NCBI GenBank assembly: GCA_049890195.1
Contig: JBMHBY010000006.1
Span: 287,143 to 351,142, forward strand
Source of the DNA: JAYQKL01 sp049890195
Lineage (GTDB): Bacteria; Pseudomonadota; Alphaproteobacteria; RS24
Direction: 5' to 3'
DNA: 64,000 nt
Both the position numbers and the translations under genes were made by a program. Positions 8,754-17,568 of this stretch are shown here, piece by piece. The notes under the pieces were generated by a model. That model saw nothing but the letters and a program-made list of their open reading frames with translations, made no database searches and had not been told where the DNA came from. Every line of letters begins with the position of its first letter. Position 1 is the first letter of the stretch.

Positions 8754-9864
8754 CTGTTTCCGTCTTCAGGGCGGCATTTGCCCGGTCCAGCATTTCTGCT
8801 GGATGCAGATAACAACCCAGCGCCCAGACGGCCATGCCACGCACCAGCGGCGCATGATCCGAAAGGCGTGCTTCGATGTGGGGAATATAATCCGACTTTT
8901 TGGCATTGCCCATGGCAATCAGAACATTGCGGACAAACCTGTCGCGGCCTGTCCGTTTGACCGGGGATTTGGCAAAGAGTGTCCGAAACGCAGGATCATC
9001 CAACCGGGACAGATCTGTCAAGGCAGGCGCCGTCAATTCCTTACGGGCCTGCAATTTGGCCTCCCGGGTGGATTGTGCATACTTGTTCCACGGGCAGACC
9101 GCCAGACAGTCGTCGCAACCATAAATGCGGTTGCCCATTTTCTTCCTGAAGGCGACCGGGGTTTGCTCTTTGGCCTCTATGGTCAAATAGGAAATACATT
9201 TACGGGCGTCAAGCTGGTAAGGCGCGGGAAAGGCGTCTGTCGGGCAGACATCCAGACACACCTGACAGGACCCGCAATGATCCTGCTCCGGCGCATCCGG
9301 TTCAAATGCCAGCGTCGTGAAAATACTGCCCAAAAACAGCCAGGAACCGAACTCGCGCGAAACAAGATTGGTGTGCTTGCCTTGCCAGCCCAGACCTGCC
9401 GCAGCCGCCAAAGGTTTTTCCATGACCGGCGCCGTGTCAACAAACACCTTGATTTGACCCTGCATGGCGCTGTCCTGAGCCAACAGCCATCGGCCGAGCT
9501 GCTTGAGCCGTTTTTTGATCACGTCGTGATAATCCGTCCCGCAGGCATAGGCTGAAATATTACCCAAACCAGGATGTTCAAGCTTGCTCATCGGGTTTGT
9601 TTCAGGCCCATAATTCATGCCCAGCATGATGACGGATTGAACCTCCGGCCATAAATCAGCCGGGCTTTGTCGCCGCGCCTCATGTTCCAAAAGCCAGCCC
9701 ATGTCGCCGTGATAACCGTTTGCCAGAAAACTGCGCAACCGCGCCGGCGCCTCGGGGATGGTATCAGGGCCGGTGAACCGGACCGCATCAAACCCCTGTG
9801 CAGTCGCCTGCTCCCGAAAACGCTGCTGCAGCCGGGCAAGGGCGTCCTGACCGGATTGAGTCAT
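8713..9864 (-). CDS. queG: Epoxyqueuosine reductase QueG
   Basis: QueG reduces epoxyqueuosine to queuosine, the last step of the wobble-base modification of GUN-decoding tRNAs. It uses cobalamin and two [4Fe-4S] clusters. The 383 residues include CGSCQVCLDVCPTDAF and CDDCLAVCPWNK, which bind the clusters, and an N-terminal cobalamin-binding region with DTAPVMEKPLAAAAG. Length and motif order match the family. It follows the GST gene by 3 bases and overlaps the next gene, so the three are probably one transcript. Confidence 0.95.
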   Translation of the reverse strand: MTQSGQDALARLQQRFREQATAQGFDAVRFTGPDTIPEAPARLRSFLANGYHGDMGWLLEHEARRQSPADLWPEVQSVIMLGMNYGPETNPMSKLEHPGLGNISAYACGTDYHDVIKKRLKQLGRWLLAQDSAMQGQIKVFVDTAPVMEKPLAAAAGLGWQGKHTNLVSREFGSWLFLGSIFTTLAFEPDAPEQDHCGSCQVCLDVCPTDAFPAPYQLDARKCISYLTIEAKEQTPVAFRKKMGNRIYGCDDCLAVCPWNKYAQSTREAKLQARKELTAPALTDLSRLDDPAFRTLFAKSPVKRTGRDRFVRNVLIAMGNAKKSDYIPHIEARLSDHAPLVRGMAVWALGCYLHPAEMLDRANAALKTETDAGVRVEWGRFID

Positions 9865-9867
9865 CTC

Positions 9868-10545
9868 TTAAAAGTCCAGATTGGTGTAGTGTTTGACCGG
9901 ACGGATGCCGGCGACTGTATCAGCCAGAAGTGGCCGAAAACTCGGTCTGGATTTCAGTCCGGCGTACCAGTCACGTACAGGCCGCCATTCATGCCAGTTG
10001 ATGTCGCCGGTGTAATCAAGACACGACAAATGCGCAGCCGCTGTCAGATCCGCCATGGTCAGCCTATTTCCGGCCAGCCAGTCACGCTGCTCAAGCAAAT
10101 GGCAGATATAGGACATGTGGATTTTCAGATTACCGAGCCCGATCCGGACAAGTTCCATGTCCGGAGTCCCGCCGCCGTCCTCCTTGCTCATGAACCTGCG
10201 GTTGATCTTCTCAAAGCTGACCAGTTGCCCCACCTCGCGGTGGAATTTCTCATCAAACCACGACATCACCCGGCGCACCTCGGCGCGCTCAAGCCCGGAT
10301 TTCGGCATCAACTCCGCCGCTCCGCCGCGCTCCTCAAGCCATTCTGAAATGGCGTAATGGCCGGCAATGCAGCCTTTCTCCCCCTCAAGAACCGGCACCT
10401 CACCGGACGGGTTGAGCATCAAAAAATCAAGACGCCGCTCCCAGGGACGTTCCTCGACATAATCAACAGTGAACTTCTTTTCTGCAAGAATCAGACGGAC
10501 TTTGCGCGAAAACGGACACAGTGAATGATGAAACAGGCTGACCAT
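9868..10545 (-). CDS. Glutathione S-transferase family protein
   Basis: The 225 residues have an N-terminal thioredoxin-like domain with CPFSRKVR (C10, S13) and PSGEVPVL before the cis-proline, followed by an all-helical C-terminal domain with the N-capping segment LTMADLTAAAHLS. This is the canonical cytosolic GST fold. The cysteine-containing active site suggests an omega- or beta-like class with thiol-transferase or reductive activity. The physiological substrate is unknown. It is the first gene of the GST-queG-epimerase set. Confidence 0.9.
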   Translation of the reverse strand: MVSLFHHSLCPFSRKVRLILAEKKFTVDYVEERPWERRLDFLMLNPSGEVPVLEGEKGCIAGHYAISEWLEERGGAAELMPKSGLERAEVRRVMSWFDEKFHREVGQLVSFEKINRRFMSKEDGGGTPDMELVRIGLGNLKIHMSYICHLLEQRDWLAGNRLTMADLTAAAHLSCLDYTGDINWHEWRPVRDWYAGLKSRPSFRPLLADTVAGIRPVKHYTNLDF

Positions 10546-10640
10546 GGGCCTAAATTACAGATAGGGATTGCCGCCTGCAAGCAGTGTTTTGCAATATCGG
10601 AAAACTGGCCTAAGCTGATGTCCTGACAAAAGGAAACTTT

Positions 10641-11441
10641 ATGGCGCTGTCACACATCATCTGGTTGTCCTTGATACAAGGCATTACGGAATTTCTGCCG
10701 GTGAGTTCGTCCGGTCACCTGAATCTTCTGCATGCCTTGACAGACTACCCCGATCAAGGGGTCGGGTTTGACGTCGCCCTGCATTTCGGCACCCTGATTG
10801 CGGTTCTGCTCTACTTCCGCAATGATGTGGCCAGTCTGATGATGGGGCTGATGGACCTTGCCCAGAAACGCAGATCCGACAACCGGCATTTGCTGTTTCA
10901 GATTCTCATAGCGACCTTTCCGGTTCTGCTCGCCGCAGCCCTTCTGGTTGTGACCGGTTGGGTTGACCTGCTCCGCAACGCCCAGACGGTCGCAATCGCC
11001 ACCATGGCTTTTGCCGTGCCGTTATATCTGGCGGACAGGTTCTGCGTGCAGGACATGAAACTGGCGGAGCAGACCTTGGGCAGGGCTTTGATGGTCGGCC
11101 TGGCCCAGATGTTCGCTCTGATTCCCGGTGCCAGCCGCGCCGGTGTCACCATCACCGCAGCGCGGGCCTTAGGCATTGGACGGGTCGAGGCGGCGCGGTT
11201 TTCCATGCTGTTGTCGATACCGGTCATCCTCTGCTTCACCCTGTTCAGCCTGATGGAGGTCGCCATTGAGGGCGGCGGCACCGCTCTTAAACCCATGTTT
11301 TTGGGCATGACCTTTGCCGGTGTCACGGCATTGATCAGCATTCACATTTTCATGAAAATGACGGCCAAAATGAGTTTTCTGCCGTTTGTGCTGTACCGGC
11401 TGCTGCTGGGCACGGTGATTTTGACGGCTGTCGCCGGTTAG
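10641..11441 (+). CDS. uppP: Undecaprenyl-diphosphatase (UppP/BacA)
   Basis: This integral inner-membrane phosphatase recycles undecaprenyl pyrophosphate to the monophosphate lipid carrier for peptidoglycan and O-antigen synthesis. The 266 residues show multiple hydrophobic helices and the two family motifs: GITEFLPVSSSGHL (residues 14-27) with its catalytic glutamate, serines and histidine, and PGASRAGVTI. AAAGGAAA 5-12 bases before the ATG serves as ribosome-binding site. Its 3' end overlaps the convergent gene by 4 bases. Confidence 0.96.
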   Translation: MALSHIIWLSLIQGITEFLPVSSSGHLNLLHALTDYPDQGVGFDVALHFGTLIAVLLYFRNDVASLMMGLMDLAQKRRSDNRHLLFQILIATFPVLLAAALLVVTGWVDLLRNAQTVAIATMAFAVPLYLADRFCVQDMKLAEQTLGRALMVGLAQMFALIPGASRAGVTITAARALGIGRVEAARFSMLLSIPVILCFTLFSLMEVAIEGGGTALKPMFLGMTFAGVTALISIHIFMKMTAKMSFLPFVLYRLLLGTVILTAVAG

Positions 11442-12397
11442 TTTTTACCACCGCGAAACCGTGCGAGATAGCTTTCAATGACGCCCTCAATCGGGGTCGG
11501 AACAACATTGAGACCATCAAGCGTCAGATTTTTATCCGCCGCCGCCTCGGAGACCACATTGTCGGCTCGTAACATGATGACCTGATCAGGGGTCAAAGGC
11601 GGGTTCGGCAGGAATTGCGTGAACCGGCTCATCACCTCAGCGGCGAGAAACGGCAGAGGCAACAAGAGGCGTCTTTGGCCGGTGGTTTGCAGCATCAATT
11701 CCATCAGCGTCTTGAAGCTGTAGACGGTCGGGCCGCCCAGCTCATATATTTTGCCTTGCGCCGTCTTTTCGGCCAATGCCGCCACGATTGCGGCCGCAAC
11801 ATCACCAACATAAACCGGCTGGTAATTGACCTGGCCGCCACCGAACAAAGGCAGGGCCGGCAGAAGGGTCGCCATCTGTGCAAAGCGGTTGAAAAACCCG
11901 TCTTCAGGGCCGATCACAAGGGACGGGCGCAAAATCACCGCCTTTTTAAAGGCCGCAAGAACCGCCTCTTCGCCAGCTCCCTTGGAGCGTCCGTATGCGG
12001 ACAGGCTCTCCGGGTCGGCGCCGATGGCGGAGAGTTGGATGAAGTGGGTCGCCTTGGCCTTGGCCGCAGCCTGCGCCAGAGCCGCACTGCCACCGGCCTG
12101 CACCGTGTCGAATTTCTGCTTGCCGGACTCATGCAAAATGCCGACCAGATTGATCACGGCATCCGCGCCCTTGACCGCCTTTTCAACCTGTTCAGCCTTG
12201 GTTATGTTGGCAGCGACAATTGTGACTTGCCCGGGATCACCGGCCGTCTTGAGAAAAAGGGCGCTGTTGGGGCGGCGCACCGCAACCCTTACCCGCCACC
12301 CGTCTCGCGCCAAAGCGCGCACAAGGTGGCGGCCGATGAACCCGGACCCGCCGAAAACGGTAGCGACTTTTTGTGTTTGCTTGCCCAATTTAGACAT
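11438..12397 (-). CDS. Complex I NDUFA9-family NAD(P)-binding protein
   Basis: This is an atypical short-chain dehydrogenase of about 319 residues, related to the mitochondrial complex I accessory subunit NDUFA9. The Rossmann motif is GGSGFIGRHLV, and INLVGILHE and YGRSKGAGE follow as in the family. The bacterial members have been linked to complex I or quinone-related membrane functions, but the role here is inferred. I start at the ATG at 12397 because GAGGA lies 7 bases upstream; the ATG at 12421 has no such site. Confidence 0.85.
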   Translation of the reverse strand: MSKLGKQTQKVATVFGGSGFIGRHLVRALARDGWRVRVAVRRPNSALFLKTAGDPGQVTIVAANITKAEQVEKAVKGADAVINLVGILHESGKQKFDTVQAGGSAALAQAAAKAKATHFIQLSAIGADPESLSAYGRSKGAGEEAVLAAFKKAVILRPSLVIGPEDGFFNRFAQMATLLPALPLFGGGQVNYQPVYVGDVAAAIVAALAEKTAQGKIYELGGPTVYSFKTLMELMLQTTGQRRLLLPLPFLAAEVMSRFTQFLPNPPLTPDQVIMLRADNVVSEAAADKNLTLDGLNVVPTPIEGVIESYLARFRGGKN

Positions 12398-12502
12398 GAT
12401 GCGATCCTCGCGTTTTTTCATTTTTTAGGCGAAGCCTCGCGCCTTGTCGAGCCATAAGATGCCGCAGGCATGGATTTCGTCAAAGTCATGACGGACTAAG
12501 GA

Positions 12503-12531
12503 TTGACAAGGCATGTTTAGGGGATTACTAA
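12503..12531 (+). promoter_or_regulatory. Candidate promoter for tRNA-Leu
   Basis: A perfect TTGACA box (12503-12508) is followed after 17 bases by TACTAA (12526-12531), a weak -10 box. The tRNA begins 39 bases further. The position fits but the -10 match is poor. Confidence 0.4.
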
Positions 12532-12569
12532 CACATACCTTTTGCAAAAAGGCTTCGGCCGAACGCAAT

Positions 12570-12656
12570 GCCCAGGTGGCGGAATTGGTAGACGCGCTAG
12601 CTTCAGGTGCTAGTGTCCTTATGGACGTGGAAGTTCGAGTCTTCTCCTGGGCACCA
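12570..12656 (+). tRNA. tRNA-Leu (anticodon CAG)
   Basis: The sequence folds as a class II tRNA. The acceptor stem is GCCCAGG with CCTGGGC, there is a D-arm TGGTAGACGC, and the anticodon stem CTAGC/GCTAG encloses the loop TTCAGGT with anticodon CAG at 12604-12606. A long variable arm, a T-arm GTTCGAGTC and an encoded CCA end follow. It reads CUG leucine codons. Confidence 0.97.
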
Positions 12657-12717
12657 TACTTCACATTATTATTTTTGTTTCCCGGCCTTAGCCGCAAATG
12701 CGAGTACAGCGGACAGC

Positions 12718-12744
12718 TTGACAGGAACAGGAAAAATATAGAAT
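12718..12744 (+). promoter_or_regulatory. Candidate promoter of the tetR-dioxygenase unit
   Basis: TTGACA (12718-12723) and TAGAAT (12739-12744) are separated by 15 bases, a little shorter than usual. The -10 box touches the palindromic operator that begins at 12743, so a bound repressor would block transcription start. Inferred from pattern only. Confidence 0.4.
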
Positions 12745-12768
12745 ATTGAATTGAATTCAGTTCAATAT
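12743..12768. promoter_or_regulatory. Palindromic operator in front of tetR
   Basis: A 26-bp inverted repeat pairs ATATTGAA with TTCAATAT around a nearly symmetric TTGAATTCAG centre; 12 of 13 base pairs are symmetric. It sits 22 bases before the tetR start used here (10 before the alternative ATG) in an AT-rich gap. The natural reading is autoregulation by the adjacent TetR-family protein. Confidence 0.75.
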
Positions 12769-12790
12769 ATTCAAAATAATGGTGTTATTC

Positions 12791-13387
12791 ATGTCCAACG
12801 GACAAACCAGTTCAGAAAAATTGCTGCAGGCGGCTGAAGACGAGTTGATTGCCGATAACGGGCAAATGGAAATGAGCGCCGTGGCACAGCGGGCCGGCCT
12901 TTCTGTCGGGCTGGCCTATCACCATTTCGGCTCAAAAGCGGGTCTTGTCGCTGCTGTTGTGGACCGGTTTTATGAACCCTTGCGTGAAATTTCACTTGGC
13001 AGGGCAATTCCGCCAACGCTGGATTGGGAAACCCGGGAACAGGCCCGCGCCGCAGCCATGGTGGATTATTATTTTGACCATCCGCTGGCCCCTTTGATTG
13101 CCGGACGTTTGGCGCGCGAACCGCAGGTTTTGGACATTGAACATGCCCATCTTGATGCCCTGCTCACGCTTGGTGCAAAAAACATCCGCCAAGGGCAAAA
13201 ACAAGGCGTGGTTGATCCAACCCTGGACCCAGCCGTCACGGTCAGCCTGCTGATGGGCGGGCTGCGCCTTGCCTTGGATCAGGCTGTATTGGCCGAAAAA
13301 CGCCCATCGCGCAACCGCTTAAAACAACAGATTTGGCAATTCACCCGCCACGCCCTTTGCCTGACCACGGACAAAAAGAAAGTGTGA
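12791..13387 (+). CDS. TetR/AcrR family transcriptional regulator
   Basis: This is a DNA-binding repressor of about 198 residues. The N-terminal helix-turn-helix reads MSAVAQRAGLSVGLAYHHFG and continues SKAGLVAAVV, the standard TetR layout. The helical C-terminal half would bind an unknown ligand. I chose the ATG at 12791 (MSNGQTSSEK); an ATG at 12779 adds four residues. Three bases after its stop a phytanoyl-CoA dioxygenase-like gene begins, so the pair is likely one operon controlled through the palindrome at 12743-12768. The GC content of this pair is lower than that of its neighbours. Confidence 0.9.
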   Translation: MSNGQTSSEKLLQAAEDELIADNGQMEMSAVAQRAGLSVGLAYHHFGSKAGLVAAVVDRFYEPLREISLGRAIPPTLDWETREQARAAAMVDYYFDHPLAPLIAGRLAREPQVLDIEHAHLDALLTLGAKNIRQGQKQGVVDPTLDPAVTVSLLMGGLRLALDQAVLAEKRPSRNRLKQQIWQFTRHALCLTTDKKKV

Positions 13388-13389
13388 CC

Positions 13390-14241
13390 ATGTCCAACAA
13401 AAAGACTTTCCATGACAATTCAAAATATTTCGACGCCGACCATGCAAACACATTCAGGCAACTTGAGCCGTCCGCTGACCGGAGCGGCCCGGAAATCGAC
13501 GCCGATTTCGAAAAGCTGATGCGTGAGGGTTATGTCATTATTGAAAGCCTGCTTTCAGGGGATGAATGCGCCGCGATCAAACAGGAATGCAGCGCGCTTC
13601 TCAACCACAAAGGGCGTAATGATTTCGAGGGGGAGCAAACCCAGCGCGTCTACAATGTGCTCGGAAAAACCCGTATAACCGACGCGCTGGCCACCCATCC
13701 GCGCATTTTGGGTCTGATGGACAAGTTTCTCCGCCCGGGGTTTTTGTTGTCACAAAGTCAAATCATCAATATTCTGCCCGGCGAAACCCCACAGGGGCTT
13801 CATACGGATGACAGTTTCTATCGCTTACCACGACCACGCCAACCATTGGGTGCAGCAACCGTTTGGGCGATTGATGAATTCACCCCTGAAAATGGCGCAA
13901 CCGTGATGGTGCCGCAAAGCCATGAATGGGGTGACGACCGGCAAGCCCAGAGCAGCGAGGCAATTCCGGCTGTCATGCCGCAAGGCTCCGTCGTTTTCTT
14001 TCTTGGCACAACATGGCACGGCGGCGGTGAAAACCGTTCCGGTCATCCGCGCTTTGCCGTCACCCATCAATATTGCGAGGCTTATATGCGCCAGCAGGAA
14101 AACTATCTGCTGGAATTGGATAAAGACACGGTACGCGGGCTGTCACCAGAATTGCAATCCCTGGTCGGCTATTCCATCTACCCGCCTTTCATGGGCATGG
14201 TGGACGGCATGCACCCTCTGCGTGTGCTGGCGGAAGACTGA
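13390..14241 (+). CDS. Phytanoyl-CoA dioxygenase (PhyH) family protein
   Basis: This is a non-haem Fe(II)/2-oxoglutarate-dependent oxygenase of 283 residues. The iron-binding triad is visible as HTD in LHTDDSFYRL and the distal histidine in TTWHGGGENRSG, and the arginine that holds 2-oxoglutarate probably lies in HPRFAV. PhyH enzymes hydroxylate lipids, alkyl compounds or small metabolites; the substrate here is unknown. The start at 13390, three bases after the tetR stop, is preferred over an ATG at 13333 that would overlap tetR. Co-expression with the regulator suggests an inducible oxidative catabolic step. Confidence 0.88.
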   Translation: MSNKKTFHDNSKYFDADHANTFRQLEPSADRSGPEIDADFEKLMREGYVIIESLLSGDECAAIKQECSALLNHKGRNDFEGEQTQRVYNVLGKTRITDALATHPRILGLMDKFLRPGFLLSQSQIINILPGETPQGLHTDDSFYRLPRPRQPLGAATVWAIDEFTPENGATVMVPQSHEWGDDRQAQSSEAIPAVMPQGSVVFFLGTTWHGGGENRSGHPRFAVTHQYCEAYMRQQENYLLELDKDTVRGLSPELQSLVGYSIYPPFMGMVDGMHPLRVLAED

Positions 14242-14280
14242 TTGCCGCTTTCCCAGCCAAGCCTGAGCCACATATATCGG

Positions 14281-14781
14281 TCAAACCGCGATCGCCCCGC
14301 ACAGGGGCGGCGCCCAATTCAGCCTCCGGTCGCGCTCCAGCATGACATCAAATTTGGCGGCGACATCATCCGGCCAGGGCGCGGATTTACGGGTTGAAAG
14401 ATCCACGAAGCTGGTCAGGAATTCACAGGCATTGGCCAAAATGCCCTGCGTTTCATTGACAATGAACCAGACCGTATGAATGCGTTTTTCCGACCGTCCG
14501 GCCAGCCGCCCATAGACCGCGACGCGCTCCCCGACATTGATCTCGGCGAGATAATTGATGTGATGCACCATGTCGAAAATGCTGCCCTGGCCTGATTTGA
14601 TGAAATCAAGGGTGATGCCCACCTCTTCGAACCAGGGCCAGCCGGCATCATCATAAAGCCGCATGTAATACTGGACATTGACATGCCCGTTCCAGTCCTC
14701 CCAGTCCCGGGGTATAACGGTTTCATGGCACGGCGTCATTTGCCGTAATTCGTCCAGAGAGGGCATCACAGGTCGCATCAT
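14281..14781 (-). CDS. Hotdog-fold thioesterase (FcbC/YbgC-like)
   Basis: This is an acyl-CoA thioesterase-like protein of about 166 residues. A hotdog domain begins at ETVIPRDWEDWNGHVNVQYY, where the conserved NGHVNVQYYMRLYDDA helix is typical of the 4HBT family. I start at the ATG at 14781, which has AAGGA 6 bases upstream; an ATG at 14820 would add 13 residues. It is convergent with the dioxygenase gene. The acyl-CoA substrate cannot be predicted. Confidence 0.82.
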   Translation of the reverse strand: MMRPVMPSLDELRQMTPCHETVIPRDWEDWNGHVNVQYYMRLYDDAGWPWFEEVGITLDFIKSGQGSIFDMVHHINYLAEINVGERVAVYGRLAGRSEKRIHTVWFIVNETQGILANACEFLTSFVDLSTRKSAPWPDDVAAKFDVMLERDRRLNWAPPLCGAIAV

Positions 14782-14941
14782 TTTCGTTCCTTCAGTGCGT
14801 TTCAGGGGAAAGTTTATCACAGCCCGGCTTCCCGTAAGCTGTTAATAATGCCGCGGCGCCGGCGATACAATAACGGATGACCTGCGCGTGAAAGGCTGGT
14901 AATGTGACGCAGATTTGCCACAAACGCCTTATGGAGCGCAC

Positions 14942-15553
14942 ATGAGCATCACTTTGCATAAGGGCGACCTGCCCGACGGCCTGAGTTTTGACGGTCCGGT
15001 TGCCGTGGATACGGAGACGTTGGGGCTGAAACCCAGCCGTGACAAGCTGTGTCTCGTTCAGCTGTCGGCCGGCGACGGCACGGCTCATATCGTGCAGCTT
15101 GACCGCGAGACCTATGACGCCCCGAACCTGAAAAAGCTTCTGGGCGACCGCGCCGTCATCAAGATCTTCCACTATGCCCGCTTTGACGTGGCCGTCATCG
15201 CCCATTATCTGCGCGTCCATTGCGCACCGCTCTGGTGCACCAAAATCGCCTCTAAGCTGGCCCGCACCTATACCGACCGGCACGGGCTGAAGGATCTGTG
15301 CCGCGAACTGGAGGGCATTGACCTGTCCAAGCAGCAGCAAAGCTCAGACTGGGGCGCGGCGGAACTCAGCGAGGCGCAGCTCAAATACGCCGCCTCGGAT
15401 GTGCTGCATCTGCATGCGCTGAAGGACAGGCTGGAGGCCATGCTGGTGCGCGAGGGCCGCAAGGACATGGCCGAAGCCTGTTTCGATTTTGTGCTGGTGC
15501 GCGCCGCCATGGATCTTGCCGGCTGGGATGATCTCGACATTTTCTCGCACTGA
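14942..15553 (+). CDS. rnd: Ribonuclease D (short, DEDDy exonuclease)
   Basis: This is a 3'-5' exoribonuclease involved in tRNA 3'-end maturation and RNA decay. The 203 residues comprise only the exonuclease domain, without the HRDC domains of the enterobacterial enzyme. All three exo motifs are visible: VDTET (Exo I), FHYARFDVAV (Exo II) and YAASDVLHL (Exo III, with the DEDDy tyrosine). The start at 14942 has GGAG 6 bases upstream; the open frame begins at 14915. It precedes the lipopolysaccharide-transport genes by 19 bases. Confidence 0.9.
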   Translation: MSITLHKGDLPDGLSFDGPVAVDTETLGLKPSRDKLCLVQLSAGDGTAHIVQLDRETYDAPNLKKLLGDRAVIKIFHYARFDVAVIAHYLRVHCAPLWCTKIASKLARTYTDRHGLKDLCRELEGIDLSKQQQSSDWGAAELSEAQLKYAASDVLHLHALKDRLEAMLVREGRKDMAEACFDFVLVRAAMDLAGWDDLDIFSH

Positions 15554-15572
15554 CAGCTGAGCCAGGACCCCA

Positions 15573-16652
15573 ATGACGGAAGAACAGCAGTACTCGAAAT
15601 GGGTGAGCCGGCTCAAGCTGCTGTTTCCGGTGGCCGCCATCGCGCTGATCGGGGCCGTGCTGCTGTTCGGCAAGGCCGAGCCTGAGCTGGACGACCTGCC
15701 CCTGAGCTATCAGAAAATCGAGCTGACCCGCAAAGGGCCGTTGATGCGCGAACCCCAGCTCAAGGGGCTGACCAATGAGGGCGACCCCTACCGGCTGACG
15801 GCGGCCCTGGCCCGGCCGGATCCGAACAACCAGGACATCATTTACCTGCAGGACATTGTCGGCACAACCACCGGCAAGGCCACAGGCGCACTGCAGCAGG
15901 AGGTGACGGCACCCGACGGCGTGCTTCAGCGTCTGTCCGACCGGCTGTACATGACCGGCGGGGTGGTGATGGAGGACATGGCTGGCTACCGTCTGACCGG
16001 GCCGACCATGGATGTTGATTTCCGCGCCAACCGGGCCGAAACCCGCACGCCGGTCATCGGCACCATGGAGAACGGCAGAATCGAGGGCGGCGGCATGACG
16101 GCGGACGCCACCTCCGGCATCATCGTCTTTACGGCGCCGGTCAAAACCACGCACATCCCGCCCGCAAAAGAGACTGCCCAAAAACCGCAGCCCGCCCCCA
16201 CCGAAGACCCGGACACCCCCAAGCGGGGGTTCCTGACCGACCCGGGCGCACCGGTCATCATCACCGCGCAGAAGCTGACGCTTGACCGCACCACCCATAT
16301 CGGCCTGTTTGCCGGGGATGTTCTGGCGGTTCAGGGGCCGTCACAACTGCAGGGCGAGCAAGCCGCCATCACGGTTGACCGGGAAACCCGCAAAGCGCAG
16401 ACAATCCGCGCCGAGGGACGGGTCGTGCTGGCGTCTGAAAACGGCAGCCGCGCCACCGGCGACTGGGCCGAGCATCACCTTGACACCGACGTGATCTATA
16501 TGGGCGGCACCGTCACGCTGTATGAGCCGGGCAATGTGCTGCGCGGCGAGGCGTTGCAGGTCAACACGCAGACCGGCAGGGCAACCATGATCGGCGGCGA
16601 AACGGCGGCCGGCAGACAACGCGTGCGCGGCATTTTCACCCCCGGCCAATAG
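15573..16652 (+). CDS. LptC-LptA fusion, lipopolysaccharide transport periplasmic bridge
   Basis: The 359-residue product joins two Lpt components. Residues about 16-36 (LKLLFPVAAIALIGAVLLFG) are a single membrane anchor, followed by an LptC beta-jellyroll (about 45-195). A proline-rich linker (about 196-230) leads to an LptA/OstA domain (about 235-350) with FAGDVLAVQGPSQLQGEQA and YMGGTVTLYEPGNVLRG. In most Gram-negatives these are two genes, lptC and lptA, and LptA has its own signal peptide; here no signal sequence lies between the domains. The fused chain would carry lipopolysaccharide from LptBFG towards LptD while tethered to the inner membrane. lptB follows. Confidence 0.85.
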   Translation: MTEEQQYSKWVSRLKLLFPVAAIALIGAVLLFGKAEPELDDLPLSYQKIELTRKGPLMREPQLKGLTNEGDPYRLTAALARPDPNNQDIIYLQDIVGTTTGKATGALQQEVTAPDGVLQRLSDRLYMTGGVVMEDMAGYRLTGPTMDVDFRANRAETRTPVIGTMENGRIEGGGMTADATSGIIVFTAPVKTTHIPPAKETAQKPQPAPTEDPDTPKRGFLTDPGAPVIITAQKLTLDRTTHIGLFAGDVLAVQGPSQLQGEQAAITVDRETRKAQTIRAEGRVVLASENGSRATGDWAEHHLDTDVIYMGGTVTLYEPGNVLRGEALQVNTQTGRATMIGGETAAGRQRVRGIFTPGQ

Positions 16653-16747
16653 CCGCCGGCCAGGCGCGGCCGGCAGCTGATTACCTTAAACATTCCCAAA
16701 CCCGCCGATTTGTCAAAAACGGTGAAATCGGCTATCCTGAAGGTCTG

Positions 16748-17533
16748 ATGAGTTCCCGCAGCAAAAAACCGGAAAAGACGCCCAATGACGGCCCGACCCT
16801 GATCAGTACGAATGACGGGCTGGAGGTGCTCAATGTCGGGAAAAGCTATGCCAAACGCCCGGTCGTGCGCAATGTCTCGCTGACGCTGCAGCGCGGTGAG
16901 GCGCTCGGCCTGCTTGGGCCGAACGGCGCCGGCAAGACCACCTGCTTTTACATGATCACCGGCCTGATCGGCTCGGATTACGGCACCATCAAGCTCAACG
17001 GCGCCGACATCACCGGCCTGCCCATGTACCGCCGCGCCCGCATGGGCATCGGCTATCTTCCGCAGGAAGCCTCGATTTTCCGCGGCCTGAGCGTTGAGGA
17101 CAACATCCGCGCCGTGCTGGAGGCGGTGGAGCCGGACCCGGTCGAGCGCGAGAAGAAGCTGGAGGCGCTGCTGGCGGATTTTTCCGTCTCGCATCTGCGC
17201 CGCACCCAGGGCATCGCCCTGTCGGGCGGGGAGCGCCGGCGCGTGGAGATCGCCCGCGCACTGGCCGCCGACCCGTCATATATTTTACTGGATGAACCCT
17301 TTGCCGGGATTGACCCGATCGCCGTCGGCGACATCCGGGATCTCGTCTCCACATTGAAGGACCGGAACATCGGTGTTCTGATCACGGACCACAATGTCCG
17401 CGAGACGCTCGGCATCATTGACCGCGCCGTCATCATTCATGACGGTCAGGTCCTCATGGAAGGCACCGCCGACCAAATCATCGCACATGAGGATGTGCGC
17501 CGCCTGTATCTGGGGGACCAGTTCAGGATGTAG
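16748..17533 (+). CDS. lptB: LPS export ABC transporter ATP-binding protein LptB
   Basis: LptB is the ATPase that powers lipopolysaccharide extraction from the inner membrane with LptFG. The 261 residues show Walker A GPNGAGKTT, Q-loop YLPQEAS, signature LSGGERRR, Walker B ILLDEPFAGID and the H-loop in TDHNVRETL. An N-terminal extension of about 25 polar residues precedes the domain. It follows the LptC-LptA fusion by 95 bases and precedes hpf. The membrane partners lptF and lptG are not in this window. Confidence 0.95.
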   Translation: MSSRSKKPEKTPNDGPTLISTNDGLEVLNVGKSYAKRPVVRNVSLTLQRGEALGLLGPNGAGKTTCFYMITGLIGSDYGTIKLNGADITGLPMYRRARMGIGYLPQEASIFRGLSVEDNIRAVLEAVEPDPVEREKKLEALLADFSVSHLRRTQGIALSGGERRRVEIARALAADPSYILLDEPFAGIDPIAVGDIRDLVSTLKDRNIGVLITDHNVRETLGIIDRAVIIHDGQVLMEGTADQIIAHEDVRRLYLGDQFRM

Positions 17534-17568
17534 GCCTGCGGACGCCTTCACAACCAACGGAGGCTGAC

